This document shows positions 1 through 9,973 of a stretch of 64,000 bases of DNA, piece after piece. Numbering within the stretch: position 1 is the first letter of the stretch; every line of letters begins with the position of its first letter. The DNA comes from Massilia arenae. GTDB lineage: Bacteria > Pseudomonadota > Gammaproteobacteria > Burkholderiales > Burkholderiaceae_D. The notes under the pieces are model-generated. The model saw only the letters and a program-made list of their open reading frames with translations. It ran no database searches and had not been told where the DNA came from. The stretch lies in NCBI RefSeq assembly GCF_008014745.1, contig NZ_VPFD01000003.1, positions 19,626-83,625 of the forward strand. The letters run 5' to 3'. Both the position numbers and the translations under genes were made by a program.

Positions 1-1567
1 GGCGGCTGTTGGCGGTCGTGATCTGGCCATCGGCGGGATTCAGGATGCGCGGGTAATCGGCGTAGGGCAGCGCCTCGCTCCAGGTTTGCGCCGCGCTGCC
101 GGCGGAAAGCGGAAAGCCGGCTGCAAGGCCGGCCGCCTGAGCCTCTGCGGCGCGACGCGGCAGCAGGCCGGCGATGGTCCAGCCGATGTTCCCCTGCACG
201 TCGCCGGCGACGAAGTTCTGGGCCGGGATGCCGTTGCTCGCGGCTGCGGCCAGCGCTTGCTCGACGTTGGCCACCGTCTCGAGCTTCAGGTGATTCATAT
301 TGAGCGCGGCCGGATCGTGGGCGATCCAGTGCAGCGCATAGCTGCGCCCTGCCACCTCGCGGATCGGGCCGAGCGAGGTCTCGCGCACGACCATGCGCTC
401 GGCCGCGGCGCCTTTCACGGCGATCGCCTCGACGTGCTCGCGCGGCGTCTCCCAGCCGCCCGGCAGGCCGACCTGGCCTGGACGGCCCGGGTCGAGCTGC
501 AGTTCGACCAGGTCGAGCGAATCGGCATAGCTGTTGGTGAAGGCCCAGGCCACCTGGCCATTGCTGCCGACGATGACGGACGGCGGCGCCCCGGGCAGGC
601 TGACGCCGGCCAGGCGGCGTTGCCCGCCAGGTGCGCCCGGATCGGGAAAGCGCAGCGCGAGGCGGTACCAGATATTCGGCAGCCGCAGGCCCAGGTGCAT
701 ATCGTCGGCCACGATGGCAGCGCCAGTGCTGCTGCGGCCACCGGCCAGCGCATAGTTGTTGCTGCCGACCGAATCGGTGACGTCCAGGCCGGCCAGCTTG
801 ACCGGCGCGCCGGGTGCCTCCGGCGCGGCGCCCCACCAGGCCGGGGCCTGCGGCGGCAACGGGCTTTGCGCCTTCGCCTCGCCCTGGTCGAGCGTCGCAT
901 CGAAAGCGGTCGCCTCGGGCAGCAGGAACGCCAGCTGCGCCTCGTCGCTGTGCGCGCGCAGCCAGCCGCGCGCCAGTTCGCGCGCCTCCTGGGCGCCTTG
1001 CAGGTCGATGTACATGGCCCATACCACCAGCAGCGAATCGGGCGCCGTCCACGGCCGCGGCGCCACGCCGGTCAGCGCGTATTCGAAGGGCCGCGCGCCG
1101 AGCGCGCCCAAGCCCTCGTTGACGCCTTGCGCGTAGCGTTCCAGCAGCGCGCGTTCCGGCGCCGGCAGGCGCGCCAGCGTGTCCAGCGCGCGGGCGCGGA
1201 AGCGGTGCAATCTGTGCGTGCGGTCGGGGGGCAGCGCCGCCGCGCCGAACAGCTCGGCCAGCTCGCCGGCCGCCGTGCGGCGCAGCAAATCCATCTGGAA
1301 GAAGCGCTCCTGGCCATGCACGAAGCCGGTCGCATAGGCGACGTCGAGCCGGCTGGCGCCGCTGATCAGGGGCACCCCGCCGGCGTCGCGCTCGACCCTG
1401 ACTTCGCCCGCCAGGCCGGCCACCCGGCGCTCGCCGTCGAGCTGGGCCAGGCTGGCGCGCAGGAATAGCCAGGTGGCCAGGGCCGCCAGCAGCACGAGCG
1501 CCAGCAGCGCCCCGGCCCCGCGCAGGGTCCAGGTCTTCCATCGGGACTTGCCCAAGGGTTTGTCCAT
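1..1567 (-). CDS. Penicillin acylase family protein (3' part outside window)
   Basis: N-terminal nucleophile hydrolase of the penicillin/acyl-homoserine-lactone acylase family, which cleaves amide bonds. Only the first 522 residues are present; reading continues off the left edge, and family members are usually about 750-850 residues. An N-terminal hydrophobic segment at about residues 18-37 acts as signal or anchor. The next region (VRVERDAGGVPLISG, then GFVHGQERFFQMDLLRR) is the typical acylase alpha-chain start. S269 in GSNNYALAG is the expected catalytic serine exposed by autocatalytic removal of the spacer, so it would be the first residue of the beta chain. The start is the ATG preceding DKPLGKSRW. 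Substrate cannot be told from sequence: antibiotic side chain, quorum signal or peptide are all possible. No partner gene is adjacent. Confidence 0.88.
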   Translation of the reverse strand, partial: MDKPLGKSRWKTWTLRGAGALLALVLLAALATWLFLRASLAQLDGERRVAGLAGEVRVERDAGGVPLISGASRLDVAYATGFVHGQERFFQMDLLRRTAAGELAELFGAAALPPDRTHRLHRFRARALDTLARLPAPERALLERYAQGVNEGLGALGARPFEYALTGVAPRPWTAPDSLLVVWAMYIDLQGAQEARELARGWLRAHSDEAQLAFLLPEATAFDATLDQGEAKAQSPLPPQAPAWWGAAPEAPGAPVKLAGLDVTDSVGSNNYALAGGRSSTGAAIVADDMHLGLRLPNIWYRLALRFPDPGAPGGQRRLAGVSLPGAPPSVIVGSNGQVAWAFTNSYADSLDLVELQLDPGRPGQVGLPGGWETPREHVEAIAVKGAAAERMVVRETSLGPIREVAGRSYALHWIAHDPAALNMNHLKLETVANVEQALAAAASNGIPAQNFVAGDVQGNIGWTIAGLLPRRAAEAQAAGLAAGFPLSAGSAAQTWSEALPYADYPRILNPADGQITTANSR

Positions 1568-1847
1568 ACGTCGCGTCTCCTTGTTTTGGGGGCGTATCTT
1601 GCCAGAAAATCCACGCCCGATGCGGTTTGGCGCGAGAAAATACCCCGTCGCACGTCGTATTACGGGCGCATCCGTTACGCCTGCGGCGCCGTAGCTGCAG
1701 ATGTCGTTGAAGGCGGACACATCCGTCCCCATATCCGATAATGAGGTAGGTGGAGAAATCTCACTATTCGTTGGCCATCCCACACGCGGTGCGTGGCGAC
1801 GATGCTATTCTGGAATCATGCCGCGCGATGCGGCGGGAGGAACTGTC

Positions 1848-2165
1848 ATGCAAAACGTCACCAAGGGCGCAAGAATGCCAGCCATCGTGCGCACGTCCGC
1901 CGTCATCGGCCTGGCCCTGCTGGCCGCGGCCTGTTCCACGCCGCAAGAAAAATCGGCGCGCGCGCAGGCCGAGATGGCGGAACTCATGAATATCTACGGC
2001 CCGGCATGCACCCAGCTCGGCTATGGCGCGAACACCGATCCCTGGCGTGAATGCGTGCTGCACCTGGGCACGCGCGAGGAATTGCAGCGCATGGGCAATG
2101 GCGCCGGCGCATATGGCGCCTGGGGCCCACGCTATCGCGGCGGCTACTGGGGCCCTTACTGGTAA
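1848..2165 (+). CDS. Small putative lipoprotein, Gly/Tyr/Trp-rich C terminus
   Basis: A 105-residue protein of unknown function. The start is the ATG of MQNVTKGARM, chosen because GGGAGGA lies 7 bases upstream; longer in-frame starts have no ribosome site. A hydrophobic stretch at about residues 17-28 ends in a lipobox-like AAAC with C29 as the lipidation site, so it is probably an outer-membrane or periplasmic lipoprotein. The mature part has two further cysteines (GPACTQLGY and WRECVLHLG), which could form a disulfide, and ends in a Gly/Tyr/Trp-rich tail (RYRGGYWGPYW). The gene is convergent with the glycosyltransferase and overlaps its last 10 bases. The first lipobox residue is Ala rather than the usual Leu, a mild weakness. 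Confidence 0.72.
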   Translation: MQNVTKGARMPAIVRTSAVIGLALLAAACSTPQEKSARAQAEMAELMNIYGPACTQLGYGANTDPWRECVLHLGTREELQRMGNGAGAYGAWGPRYRGGYWGPYW

Positions 2166-3364
2166 GAGCCGGCCCCGGCGTAGGATTGTTCGTCGAGCGC
2201 GCGGCCGGGGGTCGCGCAGCCCGGCTTTACGCAGCCCGCTGCATCCTTCGGCAGCAGCTTGCAATAGTGCATCAGCAACCCGTCAAACACCGCCTCCCAG
2301 GCGAATGACGATTCGACCTTGCGCCGCGCATTGGCGCCAAGCGCCGCCAGGTCGCTGGCAGCCGCATGCCTGATCGCCTCGGCCAGGCTGTCGGGGCAAT
2401 TGGGCCGCGCCAGCACGCCCGTACTGTCGTCGACCAGTTCGGCCAGGCCGCCGGCGCCAGCCGCCACCACCGGCAGGCCGCAGCCCATCGCCTCGAGCAC
2501 GATCAAGCCAAAAGTTTCGCAATCGCCCGGGTGCACCAGCAAGTCACAGCTGGCCAGCAGGCGCGCCAACGCGCGCTGGTCGCGCTGGAACGGCAGGCGG
2601 CTGATCCGGGCGCCCTTCGGGACCTCGAACGCCGCCTCGCCGGGCCCGACCATCAGCAAGTGGAAGCCTCGGCCGAGCCGGCCCATCGCCGCCAGCAGTA
2701 CATCCAGTTTCTTGTCGGCCGTGAAGCGTCCGGCATATACCAGCAGGCATGCCCCGGGCGCCACGTCCAGTTCGGCGCGCACGGCGGCGTCGCGCCGATC
2801 GGGATGGAAGATAGTGCAATCGATGCCGAGCGGCTGGTGCAGCGCGCCCCGCACCCCCATCGCATGGAGTTGCGCGACCATCAGCCGGCTCGGCGCCAGC
2901 ACCAGGTCGAACTGGCCGTACAGCTGCGCCAGGTAGCGCCGGGTGAGCTGGGCGGCATGCAGGCCGAAACGATTCTCGACCAGGCGCGGCAAATCGGAAT
3001 GGTAGAAGGCCACGACCGGGATGCGCAACCGGTCGCGGGCGCGCAGCGCGGCCCAGGCGCAATGGCCGGCGTCGCCCACTTCGACCAGGTCGGGCCGCAG
3101 GCGGCGCAGGCGGCGGGCGATGGCGGCCACCGACAGCGGCATTCGGTAGCCGTGGAAGCCGGGCAAGGCCAGGCTGGGGACGCGCAGGCATGCCGACGTG
3201 GCGCGCATGGCACGCGCGGTGTCTGGCCCCACATCGCGGTTCGGACTCAGGATCGTGTGCCGCGCACGGCCCTGACGCGCCAGCCACGCCGACTTGGCGT
3301 TCAGGTAGGTGCTGACGCCACCACCCTCGGCGGCATAGAACATCGTAAGGTCGACGAGATGCAT
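2156..3364 (-). CDS. Group 1 glycosyltransferase (GT4-like)
   Basis: Retaining glycosyltransferase of the GT-B fold, about 402 residues, probably acting on a cell-surface polysaccharide or glycolipid on the cytoplasmic side of the membrane. The N-terminal domain carries the Gly-rich acceptor loop (AAEGGGVSTYLNAK). The C-terminal nucleotide-sugar domain has VYAGRFTADKKLDVLL and the EX7E-type motif in HPGDCETFGLIVLEAMGCG. The start MHLVDLTMFY fits the family; a longer in-frame start exists at 3406 but adds non-family residues. It lies 116 bases downstream of recR on the same strand and may be transcribed with it. Nearest relatives appear to be the mannosyltransferases sometimes annotated as PimB-like. 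The sugar specificity is unknown. Confidence 0.85.
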   Translation of the reverse strand: MHLVDLTMFYAAEGGGVSTYLNAKSAWLARQGRARHTILSPNRDVGPDTARAMRATSACLRVPSLALPGFHGYRMPLSVAAIARRLRRLRPDLVEVGDAGHCAWAALRARDRLRIPVVAFYHSDLPRLVENRFGLHAAQLTRRYLAQLYGQFDLVLAPSRLMVAQLHAMGVRGALHQPLGIDCTIFHPDRRDAAVRAELDVAPGACLLVYAGRFTADKKLDVLLAAMGRLGRGFHLLMVGPGEAAFEVPKGARISRLPFQRDQRALARLLASCDLLVHPGDCETFGLIVLEAMGCGLPVVAAGAGGLAELVDDSTGVLARPNCPDSLAEAIRHAAASDLAALGANARRKVESSFAWEAVFDGLLMHYCKLLPKDAAGCVKPGCATPGRALDEQSYAGAGSYQ

Positions 3365-3480
3365 GGCCGGCTCGCAGAAAAATCCACGATAGCAGCGGCC
3401 CGGCAAGCAGGCTTGCGCGCACGCAGGGCGTGCGCCGGTGATCAGGATCGACCGGGCTTAGCGGAAAAAGACGGCGAACA

Positions 3481-4071
3481 TCACGCGCTGCGGCGGTCGA
3501 GCATGGCGCGCGCGATCGTGCCGGCGTCGACGTACTCGAGCTCCCCACCCACCGGCACGCCGCGCGCCAGGCGGCTGACCTTCAGGCCGCGCGCCTTGAG
3601 CATTTCGCTGATGTAGTGGGCAGTGGCTTCGCCCTCGTTGGTGAAATTGGTCGCCAGCACCACTTCGCCGACAAGGCCATCAGTGGCGCGGTTGACGAGC
3701 TTGTCCAGGGCGATGTCGCGCGGGCCGATGCCGTCCAGCGGCGACAGCCGGCCCATCAGCACGAAGTACAGGCCGCGCCAGGTGAGCGTCTGCTCGATCA
3801 TGATCTGGTCGGCCGGGGTCTCGACCACGCACAGCAGGGTGTGGTCGCGCTCCGGGTCGGCGCACAGCTCGCAAATTTCAATGTCCGAGAAGGTATTGCA
3901 CTTGGCGCAGTGATGCACCGTGTCAACCGCCTGGTAGAGCGCGCGCGACAGTTGCGCGGCGCCCTCGCGGTCGTGCTGCAGCAGATGGAATGCCATGCGC
4001 TGGGCCGACTTGGGGCCCACGCCCGGCAAGCGGCGCAGCGATTCGATGAGAAATTCGAGCGAGGTCGACAT
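3481..4071 (-). CDS. recR: Recombination mediator protein RecR
   Basis: RecR acts with RecO (and RecF) to load RecA on gapped DNA. The 196-residue protein has the usual length. It shows the helix-hairpin-helix region ([16 protein letters not shown]), a zinc finger with C55, C58, C67 and C70 (CAKC and CELC), and a Toprim domain ([16 protein letters not shown], then [15 protein letters not shown]). It ends the dnaX-ybaB-recR group, a gene order conserved in many proteobacteria, with 48 bases between ybaB and recR. Confidence 0.97.
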   Translation of the reverse strand: MSTSLEFLIESLRRLPGVGPKSAQRMAFHLLQHDREGAAQLSRALYQAVDTVHHCAKCNTFSDIEICELCADPERDHTLLCVVETPADQIMIEQTLTWRGLYFVLMGRLSPLDGIGPRDIALDKLVNRATDGLVGEVVLATNFTNEGEATAHYISEMLKARGLKVSRLARGVPVGGELEYVDAGTIARAMLDRRSA

Positions 4072-4119
4072 GTGGGGCGTCCCGCCGGCAAGGCGCCGGC
4101 CGGGACTGCTTTCAATGGA

Positions 4120-4449
4120 TCAGAAAGGCATCTTGAAGCCAGGCGGCAGGCCCGGCATACCGGCGGTCAGGCCGCTCATCTTCTCGGCGGCGGTCGCCTC
4201 GGCCTTGCGCACGGCGTCGTTGAACGCGGCCGCAACCAGGTCTTCCAGCATGTCGCGGTCGTCGCCCAGCAGCGACGGGTCGATGGTGACGCGCTTGACG
4301 TCGTTCTTGCAGGTCATGACGACCTTCACCAGGCCGGCGCCCGACTGGCCTTCGACTTCGACCAGGGCCAGCTGCTCCTGCGCCTTCTTCATATTGTCCT
4401 GCATGGCTTGCGCCTGTTTCATCAAGCCTGCGAGCTGGTTTTTCATCAT
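4120..4449 (-). CDS. YbaB/EbfC family nucleoid-associated protein
   Basis: Small DNA-binding, nucleoid-associated protein of 109 residues, normally dimeric. The N-terminal helix ([27 protein letters not shown]) and the core [14 protein letters not shown] are typical, and the C terminus is the common [10 protein letters not shown] tail. The start is the first of two adjacent ATG codons because GGAG lies 9 bases upstream; a longer reading frame overlaps dnaX in a way the family does not support. It sits between dnaX and recR, which is its standard place. Confidence 0.95.
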   Translation of the reverse strand: MMKNQLAGLMKQAQAMQDNMKKAQEQLALVEVEGQSGAGLVKVVMTCKNDVKRVTIDPSLLGDDRDMLEDLVAAAFNDAVRKAEATAAEKMSGLTAGMPGLPPGFKMPF

Positions 4450-4498
4450 GGTGGGTTTCTCCAAAAGTCGGATGGGTGATTGATCGGCAGCGACGTGC

Positions 4499-6637
4499 TC
4501 AGGCGACCTTGACCGAGCCTGGCACGACGAACGCGTCGAAGCGTCGCTCGAGCTCCTGCACGAAGGGATCGGCGGCAACGATGGACTCGGCCAGGCGCTG
4601 GCGCTCTTCGCGCGCCGCTTTCTGTTCGGCCCCGGCTGTATACCACACCGGGCCAATCTCGGACTCCACATTCACGCGGAAGTCGGGGAAATGTTCTTGC
4701 AGCGCAGCCGCCAGCTTCTCGCTATTGCCGCTGGCGCGCAGCGTATCGACCGGCACGCGCAGATTGAAGGTGGCCGAGCGGTCGTGCACGACGCAGGCGA
4801 CCAGCTCGGTCTGCAGCGCCAGCTGCTGGGCCACGCCGCGCAGCGGCAGGCTGCCGGCCAGCGCCGGCCAGTTGCCGTCCCAATTGATCTCTGGCACGGG
4901 CGTAACGACATAGGCATGCGGCGGCGCGGCCGGTGCCCGCACCTGGGGCGCGGGTGCGACCACGGCCGGCGCCTCGGCGGCGACGGCGGTGTCATCGGAA
5001 AAATCGGTGACCCAGGACGGCACGTCGTCTTCCTGCTGCGGCTGCTGTGACTGCGGCTGCTGGCGGGCCTGCATGGCCGGCTGCGGCTGGGCCATGGCCT
5101 GCGGCTGCCCGCCCTCCCATGGAGGCGGTGCGGCAGCGGCCCGCGCCTGCATGCCGACGCCAGGGGACGACATCGCGGCCGCCGGTCCGGGCGCGGCTGG
5201 CGGCGGCGCCGCAGGCGCCGACGGCGCCGGCGCGACCGGTTCGGCCCCTGGACGCTTGGGTGGGGTGCGGATGCCCGACGCGGCGCGCGCCGCTTCCAGC
5301 GCCGCATTGATCGCGGCCCGCGCCGACGTCATCGCCGGCGCGCCGGGGGCTGCGGCGGCGGTCGGCGCACTGGGCTGCACCGGCGCCGCAGGTGCAGGTG
5401 CGGGCGGTGCGGCCGACGGCGGGGCCGAACGCGGCGTCACCGCCGCATGGCTGGCCGCGGCTGCCGCGGCGGCGCGCGCAGGCGAAGCGCCTACCGGCGC
5501 GGCGGCGGGCGGTGCTGCAGATGCTTCTGCCCCGCCCTGTCCGGGGCGAAAGGCCAGCATGCGCAGCAGGGTCATGGTGAAGCCGGCATATTCGTCCGGC
5601 GCCAGGCCGATCTCGTTGCGGCCGTGCACGGCGATCTGGTAATACAGCTGCACTTCCTGCGGCTCGAAGGAGCCGGCCAGGCGCATGATGTCGGCCAGCT
5701 CGGGCAGGTCTTGCGGCACGGCGCCGGGCACCGACTGCGCCAGCGCGATCCGGTGCAGCAAGGTGCCCAGGTCTTGCAGCGCGCCGTTGTACGACAGGCT
5801 GCGGCTGGCCATCTCGTCGGCCACCGCCATCAGGTCGGCGCCGTCCTGCGCCGCCAGGGCATCGAGCAGGCGCACCAGGTAGGATTGGTCGAGCGCGCCG
5901 AGCATGCCCTGCACCGCATCGAGCGTGACCTGGCCGGCCGCATAGGCGATCGCCTGGTCGGTGAGCGACAGCGCGTCGCGCATCGAGCCGTGCGCGCCTT
6001 GCGCCAAGAGGCGCAGCGCCGGCTGCTCGAAGCTCACGCCTTCCTGGCCCAGGATGTTCTCGAGGTGGCCGACGATATGGCCCGGCGGCATTTGCTTGAG
6101 ATTGAACTGGAGGCAGCGCGACAGCACCGTCACGGGAATCTTTTGCGGATCGGTGGTCGCCAGGATGAACTTGACGTGCGGCGGCGGTTCCTCGAGCGTC
6201 TTGAGCATCGAATTGAACGCGTGGTTGGTGAGCATGTGCACCTCGTCGATCATATAGACCTTGAAGCGCGCATTGCTCGGTGCGTAGACCGCCTGTTCCA
6301 GCAACTGGGCCATCTCGTCCACGCCGCGGTTGGACGCCGCATCCATCTCGATGTAGTCGACGAAGCGGCCGGCGTCGATCGCGCGGCAAGCCTCGCACTG
6401 CCCGCACGGCTCGGCGGTAATGCCGCCCTGCCCGTCCGGCCCGGTGCAATTGAGCGACTTGGCCAGGATGCGCGACAGGGTGGTCTTGCCGACCCCGCGC
6501 GTGCCCGTGAACAGATAAGCATGGTGCAGCCGCTCCGTGCGCAAGGCATGGGTCAGCGCACGGACGACGTGCTCCTGGCCAACCAGCGTGTCGAAGTTCT
6601 TGGGACGGTATTTGCGGGCGAGGACTTGATAGGACAT
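4499..6637 (-). CDS. dnaX: DNA polymerase III subunits gamma and tau
   Basis: Clamp-loader ATPase of the replicative polymerase, 712 residues. Domain I has the Walker A GTRGVGKT at residues 45-52, the zinc cysteines C64, C78, C81 and C84, the Walker B DEVH at 131-134 and the sensor SRC at 173-175. Domain III follows to about residue 370. A long Ala/Pro-rich linker (about 370-590) leads to the C-terminal tau domains that contact DnaB and the polymerase alpha subunit. I see no A-rich slippery site like the one E. coli uses to make gamma, so tau may be the only product. The SRP RNA gene lies just upstream on the same strand, a common betaproteobacterial arrangement. Confidence 0.97.
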   Translation of the reverse strand: MSYQVLARKYRPKNFDTLVGQEHVVRALTHALRTERLHHAYLFTGTRGVGKTTLSRILAKSLNCTGPDGQGGITAEPCGQCEACRAIDAGRFVDYIEMDAASNRGVDEMAQLLEQAVYAPSNARFKVYMIDEVHMLTNHAFNSMLKTLEEPPPHVKFILATTDPQKIPVTVLSRCLQFNLKQMPPGHIVGHLENILGQEGVSFEQPALRLLAQGAHGSMRDALSLTDQAIAYAAGQVTLDAVQGMLGALDQSYLVRLLDALAAQDGADLMAVADEMASRSLSYNGALQDLGTLLHRIALAQSVPGAVPQDLPELADIMRLAGSFEPQEVQLYYQIAVHGRNEIGLAPDEYAGFTMTLLRMLAFRPGQGGAEASAAPPAAAPVGASPARAAAAAAASHAAVTPRSAPPSAAPPAPAPAAPVQPSAPTAAAAPGAPAMTSARAAINAALEAARAASGIRTPPKRPGAEPVAPAPSAPAAPPPAAPGPAAAMSSPGVGMQARAAAAPPPWEGGQPQAMAQPQPAMQARQQPQSQQPQQEDDVPSWVTDFSDDTAVAAEAPAVVAPAPQVRAPAAPPHAYVVTPVPEINWDGNWPALAGSLPLRGVAQQLALQTELVACVVHDRSATFNLRVPVDTLRASGNSEKLAAALQEHFPDFRVNVESEIGPVWYTAGAEQKAAREERQRLAESIVAADPFVQELERRFDAFVVPGSVKVA

Positions 6638-6801
6638 GCCACGATTTTACCGCAGATGGCGGTCGTCGCGAACATTCAACGGTCGGGCTCTTGTGCAACT
6701 GGCATGAAAAATGCGAGAGACGGACGTGCGGGCGCCGTTGGCTGCTTGAGAAAAAATATGGGGAGGTACTGCCGAGAAGGTACTACTGAAAAGAGATAAG
6801 A

Positions 6802-6897
6802 GGCGAGCCTGATCTGCGGCACTTGCGGTGAACGGCTTTGGCTGCTTCGTTCCCGACCTGACCAGGTAAACCATGCCACAATGCGCAGGGGCCCGCC
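6802..6897 (-). ncRNA. ffs: 4.5S (SRP) RNA
   Basis: Short bacterial signal recognition particle RNA of about 96 nt, which binds Ffh to target nascent membrane proteins. The core GGTCAGGTC, then a GGAA tetraloop, then GAAGCAGCC, matches E. coli 4.5S RNA, including the asymmetric loop bases that Ffh contacts. The ends GGCGGGCC and GGCTCGCC pair over 8 bp with one G-U, closing the rod and setting the limits. A T-rich stretch follows the 3' end. It lies between ubiD and dnaX. Confidence 0.93.
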
Positions 6898-6904
6898 AGC
6901 GCTC

Positions 6905-6933
6905 ATTATACCCCAGGGCAGGCCGTTTGGGGA
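6905..6933 (-). promoter_or_regulatory. Promoter of the SRP RNA gene
   Basis: A perfect TATAAT -10 box (6905-6910) ends 7 bases before the 5' end of the RNA, the right distance for its start. The -35 region at the expected 17-base spacing (TCCCCA) is a poor match, so the -10 carries the call. Confidence 0.65.
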
Positions 6934-6975
6934 AATGGCAGGGGGCGCCGCAGCGGACGCCCCTGCCTGGAGCGA

Positions 6976-8460
6976 TCAGATCCCCAATTGCCCCCAGATC
7001 TCATCGACCTTCTTCTTGACCTCCGGCGCCATCACGATCGGCGTACCCCACTCGCGATTGGTTTCACCCGGCCATTTATTAGTGGCATCGATACCCATCT
7101 TGCTGCCCAGGCCGCTGATCGGCGACGCGAAGTCGAGGTAATCGATCGGGGTGCTGTCGACCATGACCGTGTCGCGGGTTGGATCGACGCGGGTCGTGAT
7201 AGCCCAGATCACCTCTTTCCAGTCGCGCACATTGACGTCCTCGTCGACCACGACGATGAATTTGGTGTACATGAACTGACGCAGGAAACTCCACACGCCG
7301 AACATCACCCGCTTGGCATGGCCCGCGTACTGCTTCTTCATCTGCACCACCGCCATGCGGTAGCTGCAGCCTTCCGGCGGCAGGTAGAAATCGGTGATTT
7401 CGGTGAACTGCTTCTGCAGCAGCGGGATGAAGACTTCGTTCAGCGCCACGCCCAGCACAGCCGGCTCGTCCGGCGGCTTGCCGGTGTAGGTCGAGTGGTA
7501 GATCGGATCGCGCCGCATCGTGATACGGTCGATCGTGAACACCGGAAAACTGTCCTGTTCATTATAGTAGCCGGTGTGGTCGCCATATGGACCCTCGAGC
7601 GCATGCTCGAAGCCGGACGGGTGGTTCTCGTCCGGATAGATATGCCCTTCGAGCACGATCTCGGCTGAAGCCGGCACCATCAGCTCGCTGCCGATCGCCT
7701 TGGTGAGCGAGGTGCGGCTGCCGCGCAGCAGGCCGGCGAACTGGTATTCGGACAGCGTGTCCGGCACCGGCGTCACGGCGCCGAGGATGGTGGCCGGGTC
7801 GGCGCCCAGCGCCACCGCGATTGGATACGGCTTGCCCGGATTGGCCAGCGCGTGCTCGCGGAAATCGAGCGCGCCACCGCGGTGGGCCAGCCAGCGCATG
7901 ATCACTTTATTGGGGCCCAGCACCTGCTGGCGGTAAATGCCCAGGTTCTGGCGTTTCTTGTTAGGCCCCTTGGTAATCACCAGGCCCCAGGTGATCAGCG
8001 GAGCCACGTCGCCCGGCCAGCAATGCTGGATCGGCAGGCGAGCGAGGTCGACGTCCTGGCCCTCCCAGACGATTTCCTGGCAGGGCGCGCCTTTTACTTC
8101 TTTCGGAGCCATATCCCACACCGCCTTGACGAGCGAGCCCATGCCCATGATGTCCTTGAAACCCTTGGGTGGCTCGGGCTCCTTCAGGCGCGCCAGCACG
8201 TGGCCGATTTGACGCAGCTCACTCAAATCCTGCGCCCCCATGCCCAGCGCCACCCGCTTCGGGGTGCCAAACAGGTTACCAAGGACGGGGATCGTATGCC
8301 CGGTCGGCTGCCGGAACAGCAGCGCGGGACCTTCGGCGCGCAGCGTGCGGTCGCAGATCTCGGTCATTTCGAGGTTGGTCGACACCGGAATGTCAATATG
8401 TTTGAGCTCGCCCATGCGTTCGAGCTGGGCCATAAAATCTCGCAAGTCTGTATATTTCAT
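6976..8460 (-). CDS. ubiD: 4-hydroxy-3-polyprenylbenzoate decarboxylase
   Basis: UbiD removes the carboxyl group of 4-hydroxy-3-polyprenylbenzoate in ubiquinone synthesis and needs prenylated FMN made by UbiX. The protein has 494 residues, the family's normal length. It begins [20 protein letters not shown] as UbiD proteins do; a start 23 codons earlier is possible but adds unrelated residues. Recognisable blocks include [18 protein letters not shown], the prFMN-binding middle with [21 protein letters not shown], and [12 protein letters not shown]. No ubiX is nearby. Its ribosome site is weak. Confidence 0.96.
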   Translation of the reverse strand: MKYTDLRDFMAQLERMGELKHIDIPVSTNLEMTEICDRTLRAEGPALLFRQPTGHTIPVLGNLFGTPKRVALGMGAQDLSELRQIGHVLARLKEPEPPKGFKDIMGMGSLVKAVWDMAPKEVKGAPCQEIVWEGQDVDLARLPIQHCWPGDVAPLITWGLVITKGPNKKRQNLGIYRQQVLGPNKVIMRWLAHRGGALDFREHALANPGKPYPIAVALGADPATILGAVTPVPDTLSEYQFAGLLRGSRTSLTKAIGSELMVPASAEIVLEGHIYPDENHPSGFEHALEGPYGDHTGYYNEQDSFPVFTIDRITMRRDPIYHSTYTGKPPDEPAVLGVALNEVFIPLLQKQFTEITDFYLPPEGCSYRMAVVQMKKQYAGHAKRVMFGVWSFLRQFMYTKFIVVVDEDVNVRDWKEVIWAITTRVDPTRDTVMVDSTPIDYLDFASPISGLGSKMGIDATNKWPGETNREWGTPIVMAPEVKKKVDEIWGQLGI

Positions 8461-8936
8461 CAAGTTTTGAGCATTTCTTCGATTGCAGAACGTAAGTGAG
8501 AGGGTGGAGCCAAGTGATTGATTCGTCAAGTATTTCTATTTGGAAGGCCACTTCATCAGAACCAAAAGTAATAAGAGACAGGCGTGCTAGGGTTGACTTG
8601 ATATAAGGTCCGCCCCTACAATCCGTCCTACTTGATGAGACGGCCTTACTTTTTTTGCCACAATTTTAGCTGTTCTCATGCATTCACGGGGTCGGGGCCC
8701 CACACGACATTTTAAGGAGTGTTTTCTTTTTGGGCGTCTGCCCATATCCCCCGAGACAGTTGTTGAGCCACTGGTCCCTGCCCTACGGGTTAGCAGCCAG
8801 CTGAAGCAAAGCAATGACGGCGTTAGTCGGCCGCGTCGCGGCGACAAACGATTTTCTGATGCACGGCAAACACATTCCGCGTTTCGCTCACAGCGACACG
8901 ACGGGATTCTTTTCGCCGCGACAAGGGGAAAATTCG
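8461..8936. other. Long divergent intergenic region, ubiD to lytic transglycosylase
   Basis: A 476-base gap between divergent genes, less GC-rich than its surroundings. It holds a plausible plus-strand promoter at 8593-8622 that would give the transglycosylase a leader of about 310 bases. Short hairpins are present (for example GGGC-GTCT-GCCC near 8733). The ORFs here lack ribosome sites and family features. I recognise no riboswitch class. Confidence 0.5.
8593..8622 (+). promoter_or_regulatory. Candidate sigma-70 promoter for the lytic transglycosylase
   Basis: TTGACT at 8593-8598 and TACAAT at 8617-8622 are separated by 18 bases. Each hexamer matches 5 of 6 consensus bases. No experiment or conservation supports it beyond this match. 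Confidence 0.45.
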
Positions 8937-9884
8937 ATGTTCCATCGTTTAACCACGAGCGCAAGGCTCGTGCAATCCATGGCCAGCCAGCCAATCACGT
9001 GGTCTTCCGTGAGCAAAACGGCAAGCGGTTTCATGAAAACCGCCCGCACTACCCTGACCGTATTCGGTCTGACCGCAGTTGCCATGCTGGCGCTGCTGTA
9101 CACCAATGACAGTTTCGCCAAGCGCGTCTCTGAAATGCTGCATCCGCAGCCAGTCGTCGTCGCCGCTGCAGAGCCGGTGGCAATCGTCGCGCCCACGCCA
9201 AAGGCCGTGGCCGAAGCAGTGGCCGTCGAAACGACGCACCTGCGCGATTCGCATGCCATGCTGGGTGACAGCAAGCAGCAGCAGTACGTCACCACTTGGC
9301 TGTCGAAGCGCTACCGCGTCGCCGGCGACGCCGCCAATATGCTGGTCTCGACCGCTTACCTGACGGCGCACGAGCTGAAACTCGACCCGCTGCTGATCCT
9401 GGCGGTGATGGCGATCGAATCGGGCCTGAACCCGTTTGCCGAAAGCGCGATGGGCGCCAAGGGCCTGATGCAGGTCATGGCCAAGGTCCACCACGACAAG
9501 TTCGAGGATGTGGGCGGCCCGCAAGCGGCCCTGAATCCGGTCGCCAACATCCGTGTCGGCGCCCTGATTCTGAAGGATTACGTCAAGCGTACCGGCTCGG
9601 TCGAAGGCGGCCTGAAAACCTACGTCGGCGCAGCCAACTTCGACACCGACTCGGGCTATGGTCACAAGGTGCTGACCGAATACCGTTTGCTCAAGAAGGT
9701 CTCGAAAGGCCAGAACGTCCCGGTGCGCACTCCACGCGCGGCGCCGCTGCCGGCAACGATCGTCACCGCCAAGCAGACCGAGTCCGATACGGTCAAGCCG
9801 GAAGCGAAGCCGATGCAGGAAACCACCACTGCCTCCACCGTCGGCGCGCACGTGCCGAACGTGGAGCCGCTGGCCGGCCTGTAA
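8937..9884 (+). CDS. Membrane-anchored lytic transglycosylase (SLT domain)
   Basis: Lytic transglycosylase that cleaves the MurNAc-GlcNAc bond in peptidoglycan, probably anchored in the inner membrane facing the periplasm. The 315-residue protein has one hydrophobic segment at about residues 38-57. A Pro/Ala/Val-rich linker is followed by the SLT domain with the catalytic glutamate in LAVMAIESGLNPFAES and the conserved GAKGLMQVM. A Lys/Thr-rich tail follows the domain. The start was chosen for the AAGGGGA ribosome site a few bases upstream. A later ATG at 9033 (MKTARTTLTVFGL) would give a cleaner signal-anchor and is a real alternative. The gene stands alone and ends at a strong terminator. 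Confidence 0.88.
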   Translation: MFHRLTTSARLVQSMASQPITWSSVSKTASGFMKTARTTLTVFGLTAVAMLALLYTNDSFAKRVSEMLHPQPVVVAAAEPVAIVAPTPKAVAEAVAVETTHLRDSHAMLGDSKQQQYVTTWLSKRYRVAGDAANMLVSTAYLTAHELKLDPLLILAVMAIESGLNPFAESAMGAKGLMQVMAKVHHDKFEDVGGPQAALNPVANIRVGALILKDYVKRTGSVEGGLKTYVGAANFDTDSGYGHKVLTEYRLLKKVSKGQNVPVRTPRAAPLPATIVTAKQTESDTVKPEAKPMQETTTASTVGAHVPNVEPLAGL

Positions 9885-9908
9885 GATCAAGAGGGAAAGT
9901 TCCTTGGA

Positions 9909-9933
9909 GCCACCGCTGCGGCGGTGGCTTTTT
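9909..9933 (+). terminator. Rho-independent terminator after the lytic transglycosylase
   Basis: GCCACCGC and GCGGTGGC pair over 8 bp with a 4-base loop, followed by five T. Confidence 0.9.
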
Positions 9934-9973
9934 GCGTTTGCTCTATATATGTTGATTCGGGCTGCGCGGCGGG

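Noticed and set aside
86..1468. 460-codon plus-strand open frame at the left edge
   Set aside because: It is antisense to the penicillin acylase frame, which shows the expected catalytic motif.
4499..6637. Programmed frameshift in dnaX to make gamma
   Set aside because: I found no A-rich slippery heptamer; the linker region is GC-rich throughout.
8740..8820. Cobalamin- or other riboswitch-like words (GCCACTG) in the transglycosylase leader
   Set aside because: Only an isolated short match; the remaining conserved blocks are absent.
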